NCBI RefSeq assembly: GCF_001975825.1
Contig: NZ_MTKN01000067.1
Location: 1-46,132, forward strand
Direction: 5' to 3'
DNA from: [Flexibacter] sp. ATCC 35208
GTDB taxonomy: Bacteria; Bacteroidota; Bacteroidia; Chitinophagales; Chitinophagaceae
Length of the DNA stretch: 46,132 nucleotides
The notes beneath the pieces were generated by a model. It was not told the DNA's origin and did no database searches. It was given only the letters and a program-made list of their open reading frames with translations. Position numbers and translations under genes: made by a program. Every line of letters starts with the position of its first letter. Positions within the stretch are counted from its first letter, which is position 1. Positions 26,473-34,183 of this stretch are shown here, in pieces.

Positions 26473-26946
26473 CTATTTTGCAAAGCCTACATTTAATGTT
26501 GTTACCCTGTAGCAACATCTCGCCGGTTTCTTTTCGCCGGGTACAACAATGCGCCATGGCCCTTTGTCTACAGGCAGCGGTTGACCATCGCTTTCATCCG
26601 CCAGAATTACGACCTTATCAGTGAAGGCTGCATCCAGTTCAGCAAGAGAAAACACCACAGCATATCCGTCTGCGCATGTCACCAATAAATATTTAGAAAG
26701 GTTTGCGCCCCGTAGCTGGGCGCCGGTAGTTACACCAGCCTGGGTTAAGATCTCGGCTACAGCCACGCCTTTGTAGGTATGGTCCTTGCCGTCTTTGTCT
26801 TTGGCAGTAACGGTGGTCCTGTTCATCTTTGCAAGATCATCTTTTGTCAGGTTTAGTTTTTTGGTGACTTCACCAGTGACCTGGATGGTTTGTGCTTTTA
26901 ATTGTTGGAGGAAAAAAAATGCAAAGAGGAAGCAAATGGTTCTCAT
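26473..26946 (-). CDS. Small secreted protein with oxidoreductase molybdopterin-binding-like domain
   Basis: 157 aa with a signal peptide (1-18). The body resembles a minimal sulfite-oxidase-type Oxidored_molyb domain: IQVTGEVTKKLNLTKDDLAKM, HTYKGVAVAEILTQAGV, LLVTCADGYAVVFSLAELD, ILADESDGQPLPVDKGPWRIVVPGEK. The conserved Cys ligand of true sulfite oxidases is not where expected, and the domain is short, so cofactor binding is uncertain. The MocA-like gene lies directly upstream on the same strand, which supports a molybdenum link. Confidence 0.75.
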   Translation of the reverse strand: MRTICFLFAFFFLQQLKAQTIQVTGEVTKKLNLTKDDLAKMNRTTVTAKDKDGKDHTYKGVAVAEILTQAGVTTGAQLRGANLSKYLLVTCADGYAVVFSLAELDAAFTDKVVILADESDGQPLPVDKGPWRIVVPGEKKPARCCYRVTTLNVGFAK

Positions 26947-26947
26947 A

Positions 26948-27140
26948 TTTATCTACCGTTTTAGTAATTGCTGGTTACTGGCAGCGCTATCAATATTCAG
27001 ACTTCTATAGCAAAAGAAACTTTATCTACCGTTTTAGCAATTGCTGGTTGCTGGCAGCGCTATCAATTTTCAGACTTCTATAGCAAAAGAAACTTTATCT
27101 ACCGTTTTAGTAATTGCTGATAATCTTCCGCAGTATCAAT
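26948..27140. repeat. 73-bp tandem duplication of the mocA 3' end
   Basis: Full units at 26948-27020 and 27021-27093, then the original sequence from 27094, which is the mocA C-terminus. The copies still encode a diverged version of the C-terminal peptide ending QQLLKR and a stop, so three successive gene ends follow each other. Confidence 0.88.
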
Positions 27141-27689
27141 ATCCAATGCTCCCAAAGGAAAAGATACAATCGCAATATCCCCCGTTGACTGACGCAAAAT
27201 CTGCCGTATCCCATCCTGACCATTCAGTTCCTTTAAAGCAGGAAAATAATCGCTCCCAAATAACACCGGGGTACCAATAGTATTTTCATAGGTAGCTCCT
27301 ACAATCCCCTTCCCAGTTACTATCTGGTGCTGAATTAGCTGCCTGAGCAAACCGGCATTTACAAACGGCTGATCACAAACCATAATGATAATATTGGAAA
27401 GCTCCGGATGCAACAATTGCAATTCTTTCACACCAATACCAATAGAACTACTCATCCCTTCTTCCCAATGATCATTTTCCACCACCTCAATGGGAAGCTC
27501 ACGCAGTGCCTCTTCCACAAGATCCGCATTGGCCCCGGTCACCACCATCACAGGCGCATCTACCGCTGCAATGGCCTCTTCACCCATTTGCCGGATCAGG
27601 GTCCTGCCCTGGTAGCGCAATAGTTGCTTTGGCTGTCCCAGGCGGGAAGAATTTCCTGCTCCCAGTATCAATACACCATAACTGTTCAT
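27099..27689 (-). CDS. mocA: MocA-like nucleotidyltransferase (molybdenum cofactor cytidylyltransferase family)
   Basis: 196 aa. N-terminal nucleotide-binding motif LILGAGNSSRLGQPKQLL (residues 6-23), then VMVVTGANADLV, NDHWEEGMSSSIGIGV, IIIMVCDQPFV (metal-binding Asp) and GTPVLFGSDYF. This is the MocA/MobA-like fold that transfers CMP (or GMP) to molybdopterin. The symbol is by family and not proven. It is the first gene of a pair with the molybdopterin-domain protein. A structured, U-tailed RNA is predicted just upstream on the same strand. Confidence 0.85.
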   Translation of the reverse strand: MNSYGVLILGAGNSSRLGQPKQLLRYQGRTLIRQMGEEAIAAVDAPVMVVTGANADLVEEALRELPIEVVENDHWEEGMSSSIGIGVKELQLLHPELSNIIIMVCDQPFVNAGLLRQLIQHQIVTGKGIVGATYENTIGTPVLFGSDYFPALKELNGQDGIRQILRQSTGDIAIVSFPLGALDIDTAEDYQQLLKR

Positions 27690-27736
27690 AACTTAAAAAA
27701 TTTTAAGTATCAGGGGAAAGGACGCTCACAATTTAA

Positions 27737-27832
27737 GGAAAAAAAAATAGGAGACCACAATTGCATCATAAGGGTTACAGCCTGCTGGCAAGCTGAAGGC
27801 TGATAGTCCAAATGCTGCGTATGATCTCCTAG
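27737..27832 (-). ncRNA. Candidate structured RNA with intrinsic terminator upstream of mocA
   Basis: Read on the minus strand, the outer stem uaggagauca / uggucuccua (10 bp, one G-U) closes a ~90-nt domain. Inside are gcagcau / augaugc (one mismatch) and the hairpin cagccu / aggcug. The closing stem is followed at once by nine U residues. It could be a free-standing small RNA or an attenuator/riboswitch 48 nt before the mocA start. I do not recognise a known riboswitch class. The structure is read by eye. Confidence 0.5.
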
Positions 27833-27840
27833 TAAGCTTA

Positions 27841-28260
27841 TGAAAAAAGCAATGTACTATAGTAAATGCATAGCACATGCCAATTAAGGCAAACCATTAA
27901 TTTTCAGTGATTTATCTAGTGCTCTGTCTGCTCAATAATTCCAGATTTGGGAAATTCTGTGTAAATAATGGAACGGGTTTACGGCTCATCCGCCCGTTCT
28001 GTCTATCGAATAGCTAATTTCGTCTATTAAATATAACGCGTTTCAGGGAAAATCATTTTTGTTTTGAATAAAAATAATACTCACAAAATTATTGTTACTC
28101 TCAAAAAACTTTCCTAGATTGAGTATACTATAAAAAACATATTGTGAGCCCAGATAGCAGAGAAGCCCTGTAATTATTATTAATATCTAAATTTCTATCA
28201 TCAGAAACGACTACCTGGAATGGAAGCTATTCGTGTAGTTTTAACATTTTCAAAATAAAT
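27841..28260. other. Intergenic region, no gene recognised
   Basis: About 420 bp of AT-rich sequence between the mocA leader and the 49-bp array. A small aacggg / cccgtt inverted repeat lies near 27980-28015. No ORF, tRNA or clear promoter could be supported. It may carry promoters for the peptide cassette to the right. Confidence 0.45.
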
Positions 28261-28261
28261 T

Positions 28262-28530
28262 GTCAGTCATAAAACCCTTTACTTTTTATTCTAAACCTTT
28301 TATCAAATGTCAATTATTAAAACCCTGTAATTTTTATTCTAAACCTTTTATCAAATGTCAATTACTAAAACCCTGTAATTTTCATTCTAAACCCTTTTAT
28401 CAAATGTCAACCACATAAACCCTGTAATTTTCATTCTAAACCCTTTTATCAAATGTCAATTACTAAAACCCTGTAATTTTCATTCTAAACCCTTTTATCA
28501 AATGTCAACCACATAAACCCTGTAATTTTT
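28262..28530 (+). repeat. 49-bp tandem repeat array, five to six copies
   Basis: The landmark aaatgtcaa recurs at 28305, 28353, 28402, 28451 and 28500, giving periods of 48, 49, 49 and 49 bp. Units read tcattctaaacccttttat then caaatgtcaa and an aaaccctgtaatt segment. Two unit subtypes (attact and ccacat) alternate, so duplication probably happened in pairs. No spacers are present. The array ends ~40 bp before the peptide gene, so it lies in its promoter or 5' UTR. Confidence 0.92.
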
Positions 28531-28570
28531 CATTTCTCATACTAATAATCAAAAACACAAATCGAAAACG

Positions 28571-28735
28571 ATGAAAAAGTTAGCGTTTCTTCTGTTAGTG
28601 CTTGCTGCAGGCACCACTATTGCTGTTGCCGTAAAGGCGGGCCAGTCCAAAAGAGCAGCATACTGCCATTGTGAACCAGACCTGACCTGTAATTCCAGCG
28701 GTGCGTGGGGTATCAAAACTCAGATCTGCCCCTGA
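28571..28735 (+). CDS. Small secreted Cys-rich peptide (54 aa)
   Basis: 54 codons: a signal-peptide-like N-terminus (MKKLAFLLLVLAAGTTIAVA) followed by a ~30-residue tail with four Cys in the pattern YCHCEPDLTC and a final ICP. The family is not identified with certainty. It resembles the NVEALA/DUF6520-like class of tiny exported Bacteroidota peptides in size and layout. It is followed by a hairpin, then by a membrane-anchored propeller-like protein and a MauE-like protein on the same strand. I infer that the peptide is exported and its cysteines are oxidised or processed by these partners. Function unknown. Confidence 0.75.
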   Translation: MKKLAFLLLVLAAGTTIAVAVKAGQSKRAAYCHCEPDLTCNSSGAWGIKTQICP

Positions 28736-28766
28736 TCTACGTTTCACACTCATTTATGCTGTTTGT

Positions 28767-28793
28767 TAAGAGGGTGTGAGCAACACCCTCTTA
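28767..28793 (+). terminator. Perfect 11-bp hairpin after the peptide gene (terminator or attenuator)
   Basis: Arms taagagggtgt (28767-28777) and acaccctctta (28783-28793), loop gagca, then a moderately T-rich tail. It lies between the peptide and propeller genes. If it is a leaky terminator, it would give far more peptide mRNA than downstream mRNA. Confidence 0.75.
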
Positions 28794-28809
28794 CTATCTA
28801 TTCTATTTT

Positions 28810-29748
28810 ATGAAAAGAAATCTTTGGATCCTATCCGCACTCTTTTGCAGTGCATTTATCATTATGTATATACTCGTACGTGGTGCCGAACCGGATAGAA
28901 TTGTTGCAGGTGTCAGCCGGATGTACAATCATTATCAGCTGGAAACGATTGATACCATTGCGTTTCCTGGCAGGGTGAGTATTATGCGGGCTAACGGCAA
29001 TGACATCTACGGGTATGTATATAGCCAGAAAGCCGTCTTCAGATATAATACAGTAAGTCAGCAGCTGGATACTTTTTTTAACGATGGTGTAAAGCCATTA
29101 TCTATTGTTACGAGAATAGAAATTTCGGAGGATGGGAAGATGTTTTATTTGTTTGATGAAACACAGGAACATATTACCCTCTATCAACCGGCAAACAAAC
29201 AGATCGACAGTACAGGCATAGCTGCTTTCCTGACACGAAAAGGTACTCAGCTACATTTTAAGGATAGCACCATCCGGGAATTCACGCACTTTGAAGATGG
29301 TGGTTTATCTGCCGATGGCTTCTTTGTGAATGATGCCCGGTACCAGTTTTATGTTTCATTTTATAATAGTGATATTATAAAGTATGATGTTTCAAAAGGT
29401 GTTTCACAATCTTTCCAAACCATCGATCAATCACCACCTATCAATATCGCGGTGCCAACCGGCAATATTTATTCCCGCTCCCCAAAAGCGATCATTATCA
29501 ATTCTACGGCTACTGCCGATGCAGCACATTTGTATGTTCTCTCTTATGTGCTCTCTCAGGATGCCATCAAAAGTGATTACAGGGGGCCTGCGGTAGATGT
29601 TTACAATATTGCTGACGGTAAGTATACAGGCAGCTTCCGCCTGCCGGGATTCCAGAATAAACCTGTGTTGCAGATGGCTAAATGCGGTGATACCCTCATC
29701 GCTGCTTATGAGAGAACCATCTTACGATTTAAACTGTCTGATCAATGA
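28810..29748 (+). CDS. Membrane-anchored beta-propeller-like protein of the peptide/MauE cassette
   Basis: 312 aa. One N-terminal membrane segment (residues 5-24, WILSALFCSAFIIMYILV) anchors an otherwise exported protein. The rest is beta-rich with repeating YxYDVxxG-type strands (DIYGYVYSQKAVFRYNTVSQ, ISEDGKMFYLFDE, DIIKYDVSKGVSQSF, AVDVYNIADGKYTGSFRLPG), compatible with a six- or seven-bladed propeller. I cannot name a family with certainty. In Bacteroidota, propeller proteins of this kind occur beside small exported peptides. The 3' end is duplicated (91-bp unit) before the MauE-like gene starts. Confidence 0.72.
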   Translation: MKRNLWILSALFCSAFIIMYILVRGAEPDRIVAGVSRMYNHYQLETIDTIAFPGRVSIMRANGNDIYGYVYSQKAVFRYNTVSQQLDTFFNDGVKPLSIVTRIEISEDGKMFYLFDETQEHITLYQPANKQIDSTGIAAFLTRKGTQLHFKDSTIREFTHFEDGGLSADGFFVNDARYQFYVSFYNSDIIKYDVSKGVSQSFQTIDQSPPINIAVPTGNIYSRSPKAIIINSTATADAAHLYVLSYVLSQDAIKSDYRGPAVDVYNIADGKYTGSFRLPGFQNKPVLQMAKCGDTLIAAYERTILRFKLSDQ

Positions 29749-29847
29749 AAAAGAAATAATTACTATTACTAAAATACAGCGCCCCCTCATCGCTGCTTAT
29801 AATAGACCCATTTTACGATTCAAACTGTCTGATCAATGAAAAAAGAA
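29693..29847 (+). repeat. 91-bp-offset duplication of the propeller gene end and MauE gene start
   Basis: The ~63-bp segment beginning ccctcatcgctgcttat occurs at 29693-29755 and again at ~29784-29847. The first copy ends the propeller gene and runs into an aborted atgaaaaagaaataa. The second is non-coding for the propeller but supplies the real ATG of the MauE-like gene at 29836. The copies differ at several bases, so this is older than the 166-bp event. Confidence 0.85.
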
Positions 29848-30255
29848 TACGCTGTCATCACCATCGTAAGTTTACTAGGTTTACTATTTATGTACGCTGC
29901 TGTTGTAAAAGCAATGGACTACGGCCTCTTTCTAGCCGATATGAGTAAGTCTCCCCTCTTAGTAAAATATGACAAACAATTATTAGGTCCGGGAGTTTTA
30001 GGAATTGAGTTTTTAATTGTAGCCTTACTGAGTTTTGCTGCTACGCGCAAATCTGGGTTATTTCTCTCTTTCTTTACCATGTTATTGTTCACGTTGTACC
30101 TGAGTACGCTGTATTTCTTTTATACAAATATCCCCTGCTCCTGTGGAGGGATATTAGGCAAAATGTCTTACCCGGCTCACATCGCATTCAATGCCGGGTT
30201 CACCCTGCTGGCGGCCACCGGCGTATTGTTGTATAAAACGAACAATGCAAAATGA
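29836..30255 (+). CDS. MauE/DoxX-type redox-associated membrane protein
   Basis: 139 aa with four hydrophobic segments (about 7-25, 52-70, 76-97, 113-133). The motif NIPCSCGGILGKM (Cys101, Cys103) is the usual mark of MauE-like proteins in Bacteroidota. KAMDYGLFLADMSKSPLL matches the first periplasmic loop. MauE is needed for disulfide formation in methylamine dehydrogenase, so a thiol-oxidising or quinone-linked role is plausible. As the third gene after a Cys-rich peptide it is a good candidate for the oxidising partner of that peptide. Confidence 0.85.
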   Translation: MKKEYAVITIVSLLGLLFMYAAVVKAMDYGLFLADMSKSPLLVKYDKQLLGPGVLGIEFLIVALLSFAATRKSGLFLSFFTMLLFTLYLSTLYFFYTNIPCSCGGILGKMSYPAHIAFNAGFTLLAATGVLLYKTNNAK

Positions 30256-30257
30256 GA

Positions 30258-30614
30258 TCAATTAGCCAATGCCTTTATTTCATCCTCTGTAAACACCCTT
30301 GACCGTATATGAAACCTTACGCCCAAAGGTATCTCCAGCGAAAAACTACTTCCCCTGCCAGCAATTACATCCAGTGTGAGCTGCGTATGTTTCCAATATT
30401 CAAACTGATCACCACCCATATAAAAATTACAGCCGGCAACGTTCCCCAATAATACATCTGACTGTCCCACCTTAAACTCTCCCTCCGGAAAGCACATAGG
30501 CTGAGACCCGTCACAACACCCACCACTCTGATGAAACATCAGCGGCCCATGCTGTTGCCTAAGCTTCTCAATCAGTTCTATTGCGACCGGTGTGGCCAGA
30601 ATTCTTGCTATCAT
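30258..30614 (-). CDS. DUF779 family protein
   Basis: 118 aa from the ATG at 30614 (MIARILATPVAIELIEKL). An upstream in-frame ATG at 30674 adds residues unlike the family. DUF779 features: GPLMFHQSGGCCDGSQPMCF (about residues 22-41), GQSDVLLGNVAG, FEYWKHTQLTLDVI, and EIPLGVRFHIRSRVF. Cys residues in GGCCDG suggest metal or redox chemistry, but the function is unknown. It follows an aldehyde dehydrogenase on the same strand by ~70 bp, the usual DUF779 context. Confidence 0.87.
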   Translation of the reverse strand: MIARILATPVAIELIEKLRQQHGPLMFHQSGGCCDGSQPMCFPEGEFKVGQSDVLLGNVAGCNFYMGGDQFEYWKHTQLTLDVIAGRGSSFSLEIPLGVRFHIRSRVFTEDEIKALAN

Positions 30615-30685
30615 TATAAAATCAGATAATAGATTAAGGGCTGCTCCCATCCGGGCAGCAGCCCTCTTGTCCACATGATCCCTAT

Positions 30686-32218
30686 TTAAAAAAATCCTAG
30701 TTTTTGCTTGCTATAAGAAATGAGCATATTTTTGGTCTGACGATAGTGATTCAGCATCATCTTATGTGTTTCACGACCAAAACCAGACTTCTTGTATCCA
30801 CCGAATGGTGCATGCGCCGGGTAAGCATGGTAACAGTTCACCCAAACACGGCCTGCCTGTATTGCTCTTGGCACCTGGTACAGCTCATGCGCGTCGCGGG
30901 TCCATACACCGGCACCTAATCCGTATAATGAATCATTGGCGATCGCAATCGCTTCCTCCGTTGTTTTGAAAGTAGTGATGCAGCTTACCGGGCCAAAAAT
31001 CTCTTCCTGGAATACGCGCATCTTATTATTTCCTTTCAGCAAAGTAGGCTGAATGTAATAGCCGTTTTCCAGACCACCGTTCTGTTTATATGCGTCTCCA
31101 CCTGCCAGCACTTCCGCTCCTTCCTGTTTGCCGATATCCAGATAGCTCAGGATCTTCTGATACTGGTCTTCACTGGCCTGGGCCCCCATCATCACGGTCG
31201 GATCCAGCGGGTTTCCCATCTTAATCGCCTTGGTACGTTCTACTACTTTCTTAATAAAGGCATCGTAAATATGTTCATGCACCAGGATACGGCTGGGGCA
31301 GGTACAGACTTCGCCCTGGTTCAGTGCAAACATGACCGCACCTTCCACCGCTTTGTCCAGGAAATCATCATCTGCATCCATCACGCTTTCAAAGAAGATA
31401 TTCGGACTCTTGCCCCCCAGTTCCATCGTTACCGGAATCAGGTTTTCTGATGCATACTGCATGATCAGACGTCCCGTGGTCGTTTCTCCTGTAAAGGCCA
31501 CCTTGTTAATCTTTGGAGAGGATGCCAGTGGTTTACCTGCTTCTACCCCAAAACCGGTTACCACATTCAACACTCCTTTTGGCAGTACATGTCCGACTAA
31601 TTCCATCAGGACCATGATACCGGTAGGTGTCTGTTCCGCTGGTTTTACCACTACACAACAACCTGCAGCTAATGCGGGGGCTATTTTCCAGGCAGCCATC
31701 AGCAGCGGGAAATTCCAGGGGATAATTTGTCCGACTACACCGATTGGTTCGTGCAGGTTGATACTTACCGTAGTCTCATCATGTTCACTGAGCGAGCCTT
31801 CTTCACTCCTGATCACACCTGCAAAGTACCTGAAGTGGTCTACCACCAGTGGCAGGTCAGCTGCCTTGGTTTCGCGAATAGGTTTACCATTGTCAATGGT
31901 TTCTACGGTAGCTAGGTAGTCGAGATTGTCTTCAACGATCTGGGCGATCTTAAGTAATAAATTACTGCGATACGCTGCGGCTGTTCTGCCCCAGGTTTCA
32001 AATGCTTTATGTGCGGCGTCGATAGCTTTGTCAATATCCTGGGCATTGCCACGGGCCGCCTGTGTAAAGGGTTTGCCATCTATCGGAGAGATATTATCAA
32101 AGTATTCTCCGCTCGAGGGTGCTACCCATTCTCCATTGATAAAATGATCGTATTTCGATTTAAAAGCAGGGCGTTCCGCCACGTTTGGTGTGGGAGCCAC
32201 GGCGACTGTGTTGCTCAT
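30686..32218 (-). CDS. NAD-dependent aldehyde dehydrogenase (acetaldehyde dehydrogenase, ExaC/AldA group)
   Basis: 510 aa from the ATG at 32218 (MSNTVAVAPTPN); a longer in-frame start at 32263 is less likely. Contains HFINGEWVAPSSGEYFDNISP, IIPWNFPLLMAAWKIAPALAAG, catalytic Glu in MELGGKSPNIFF, and catalytic Cys in NQGEVCTCPSR, the form typical of the ExaC/acetaldehyde group. Oxidises acetaldehyde or similar short aldehydes to acids in the cytosol. It is divergent from an AraC regulator and linked to DUF779, so the three likely form one regulated module. Confidence 0.92.
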   Translation of the reverse strand: MSNTVAVAPTPNVAERPAFKSKYDHFINGEWVAPSSGEYFDNISPIDGKPFTQAARGNAQDIDKAIDAAHKAFETWGRTAAAYRSNLLLKIAQIVEDNLDYLATVETIDNGKPIRETKAADLPLVVDHFRYFAGVIRSEEGSLSEHDETTVSINLHEPIGVVGQIIPWNFPLLMAAWKIAPALAAGCCVVVKPAEQTPTGIMVLMELVGHVLPKGVLNVVTGFGVEAGKPLASSPKINKVAFTGETTTGRLIMQYASENLIPVTMELGGKSPNIFFESVMDADDDFLDKAVEGAVMFALNQGEVCTCPSRILVHEHIYDAFIKKVVERTKAIKMGNPLDPTVMMGAQASEDQYQKILSYLDIGKQEGAEVLAGGDAYKQNGGLENGYYIQPTLLKGNNKMRVFQEEIFGPVSCITTFKTTEEAIAIANDSLYGLGAGVWTRDAHELYQVPRAIQAGRVWVNCYHAYPAHAPFGGYKKSGFGRETHKMMLNHYRQTKNMLISYSKQKLGFF

Positions 32219-32436
32219 ACGGTGGAATTTATTTCGTGAATTAATATTGCTAATATCAGGCATATGGGATTGACAGGGGGAGATTTTTGTACTTATTTAT
32301 AGCACGATTGTACTTTATTAAAAAGGATATTAAAAAGGCTACCTATCGGAGTAAACCAATCCGGCAAAAGCTTTAACATATTCTTCCAGAAAAAATAGCT
32401 TATCTTACTTATAGTACTAACAAAAATGATTTTATC

Positions 32437-33357
32437 ATGCAGGTTAAAAATCATTTAAACCACGTTGCACTTTCCTCGTCGCGCGAGCTCCATACTTTGG
32501 TAGAAAACAGAAGGATCTTTAATCTCAAAAATTGTGAGCTGAACATCTTCGAAAGCTATGAGCAGGCTCAACACGTGCCCCTCACCTTCCACGACCTCGT
32601 TATCACCTCTATGGTGCGCGGTCACAAAGTGATGCACCTGATGGACCGTCCCTCGTTTCACTACCTTCCAGGCGAAACTGTGATCGTACCTCCCAACGAA
32701 ACTATGATCATCGACTTTCCCGAAGCGAGTCTTGACAATCCTACACAATGCATTGCACTCGCCGTAGACGACGCGTACCTCAGGGACACCATTGAATACC
32801 TTCACTCTTATTACAATATAGGAGACGATAAAACCAACTGGCAACTCACCTTTAATAAATACCACTTCGAAAACGATGATCAAATCACAGCGCTGATCAA
32901 TAAGCTCATTAGCGTATGCAGTAGTGGTGACAAGGCCAAAAATATTTACGCAGACCTGCACCTGAAAGAATTGCTGATCCGGTTGATTCAAAGTCAGCAC
33001 CTGGAACAATCGAATTCATCGCTTCACAGCTCGAATAATCAGAACAGGATGCAATATGTGCTCCATTATATACAGGAACACCTTACAGAAAAAATCGCCG
33101 TAGATGCCCTGTGTCGTAAAGCTTACCTGAGCAGAAATCTCTTTTTTAAATGGTTCCGGGAACAATTCGGTATTACTCCGTTGGAATATATAACCAGGGA
33201 AAGAGTGAAACTGGCAAAACAGCTACTGTCGCAGCCCTCGCAAAATTTAAATACTGTCAGTAAACAATGTGGATTCAGTGATGTAAATTATTTCGTAAGG
33301 GTGTTCAAACAGTTGGAAGGTATTACTCCAAAAGCGTATCAGTCCTGTATTATTTGA
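32437..33357 (+). CDS. AraC-family transcriptional regulator
   Basis: 306 aa. The C-terminal ~100 residues contain two helix-turn-helix units: VDALCRKAYLSRNLFFKWFREQFG and LNTVSKQCGFSDVNYFVRVFKQLEG, with GITPKAYQ at the end. The N-terminal ~190 residues look like an AraC_N/cupin-like sensing domain (FHYLPGETVIVPPNETMIIDFP). It diverges from the aldehyde dehydrogenase across ~220 bp and probably activates it in response to an aldehyde or alcohol. Effector inferred, not shown. Confidence 0.9.
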   Translation: MQVKNHLNHVALSSSRELHTLVENRRIFNLKNCELNIFESYEQAQHVPLTFHDLVITSMVRGHKVMHLMDRPSFHYLPGETVIVPPNETMIIDFPEASLDNPTQCIALAVDDAYLRDTIEYLHSYYNIGDDKTNWQLTFNKYHFENDDQITALINKLISVCSSGDKAKNIYADLHLKELLIRLIQSQHLEQSNSSLHSSNNQNRMQYVLHYIQEHLTEKIAVDALCRKAYLSRNLFFKWFREQFGITPLEYITRERVKLAKQLLSQPSQNLNTVSKQCGFSDVNYFVRVFKQLEGITPKAYQSCII

Positions 33358-33399
33358 TGTGAGAATTTATAGCCGGTTACTCAAACAACTTTATCCAGT

Positions 33400-34161
33400 T
33401 CAAAAAGCCATTTCTGCTCCCACGGGGAAAACTACAGCCAGTTGCGCAAACATGGCCTTCACTTTGGTATCTGTCAACTGGCGACTAATATCCGCCAGTC
33501 TGGGTATGTTCAAACCATTCTCTTTTAATACCTGGTTAATTTCATGCAAGCTCCACCCCTTCTCTCCCGAACACTTACCCGTAATCTCCAACGCCAGCGT
33601 GTGTTGCAATAACCGGCATACAATATCACTGATCATCTCCGTCTCATAAATATTTAATGAATCCGGATCCAGCCCATTATACAAAGCAAATATCCGGATA
33701 GCATCATCAATATTCACTTCCTGCAGCTCATACGGAATGGTTTCCTTTATCCGCTCCCGCGAGGTAACGATCACCGTCCATTTATGCTCCGTCAGGTAAG
33801 CCAGTAGTGCGGGATCAGCAGGTGCATTGTCCATACACAACAACTTATCGCCCCCCATATTCACCAGTTTCAGCAACACATCATGTACACTGGTCAGCTG
33901 CCAGGTATCCATGAGTACTTTGAAATCATTTTCCAGCCACAGTGCATGCTGATAATACGGCTGCCCCATCAAATTGAGCCGCCGGATCGCCGCATTAAAA
34001 AACTGCTTCAGTAAAGCCGTTTTCCCAATACCCGCCAAACCACTAATACAGACCACCCGGTTCGAAATACCCGCGAAAGTATTGATCGCATCCAGGTCAG
34101 TCCTCCTTCCTTCGAATAAATCTTCAGTAGGGGCAGTGGTTATTAAAGAAGGTATCGACAT
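33400..34161 (-). CDS. NB-ARC/STAND-type P-loop NTPase, lacking a C-terminal sensor
   Basis: 253 aa. DLFEGRRTDLDAI precedes Walker A GLAGIGKT (41-48). Walker B is LLCMDNA with Asp111. VIVTSRER (131-138) is the sensor-1/RNBS-B arginine motif, and LLQHTLALEI (185-194) matches the GLPLA-type motif. The order is that of STAND NTPases. Normal family members continue with a winged helix and a TPR or WD sensor, but this one ends after about 250 residues, converging on the AraC gene. It starts 22 bp after a small helical gene that could be its detached N-terminal adaptor. A defence or signalling role is inferred only. Confidence 0.75.
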   Translation of the reverse strand: MSIPSLITTAPTEDLFEGRRTDLDAINTFAGISNRVVCISGLAGIGKTALLKQFFNAAIRRLNLMGQPYYQHALWLENDFKVLMDTWQLTSVHDVLLKLVNMGGDKLLCMDNAPADPALLAYLTEHKWTVIVTSRERIKETIPYELQEVNIDDAIRIFALYNGLDPDSLNIYETEMISDIVCRLLQHTLALEITGKCSGEKGWSLHEINQVLKENGLNIPRLADISRQLTDTKVKAMFAQLAVVFPVGAEMAF

Positions 34162-34183
34162 CTTGTGCTGTTAGATAAGAAAA

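Noticed and set aside
29597..29839. Plus-strand ORF of 80 codons across the propeller/MauE junction
   Set aside because: It overlaps the propeller gene in another frame and exists because of the 91-bp duplication.
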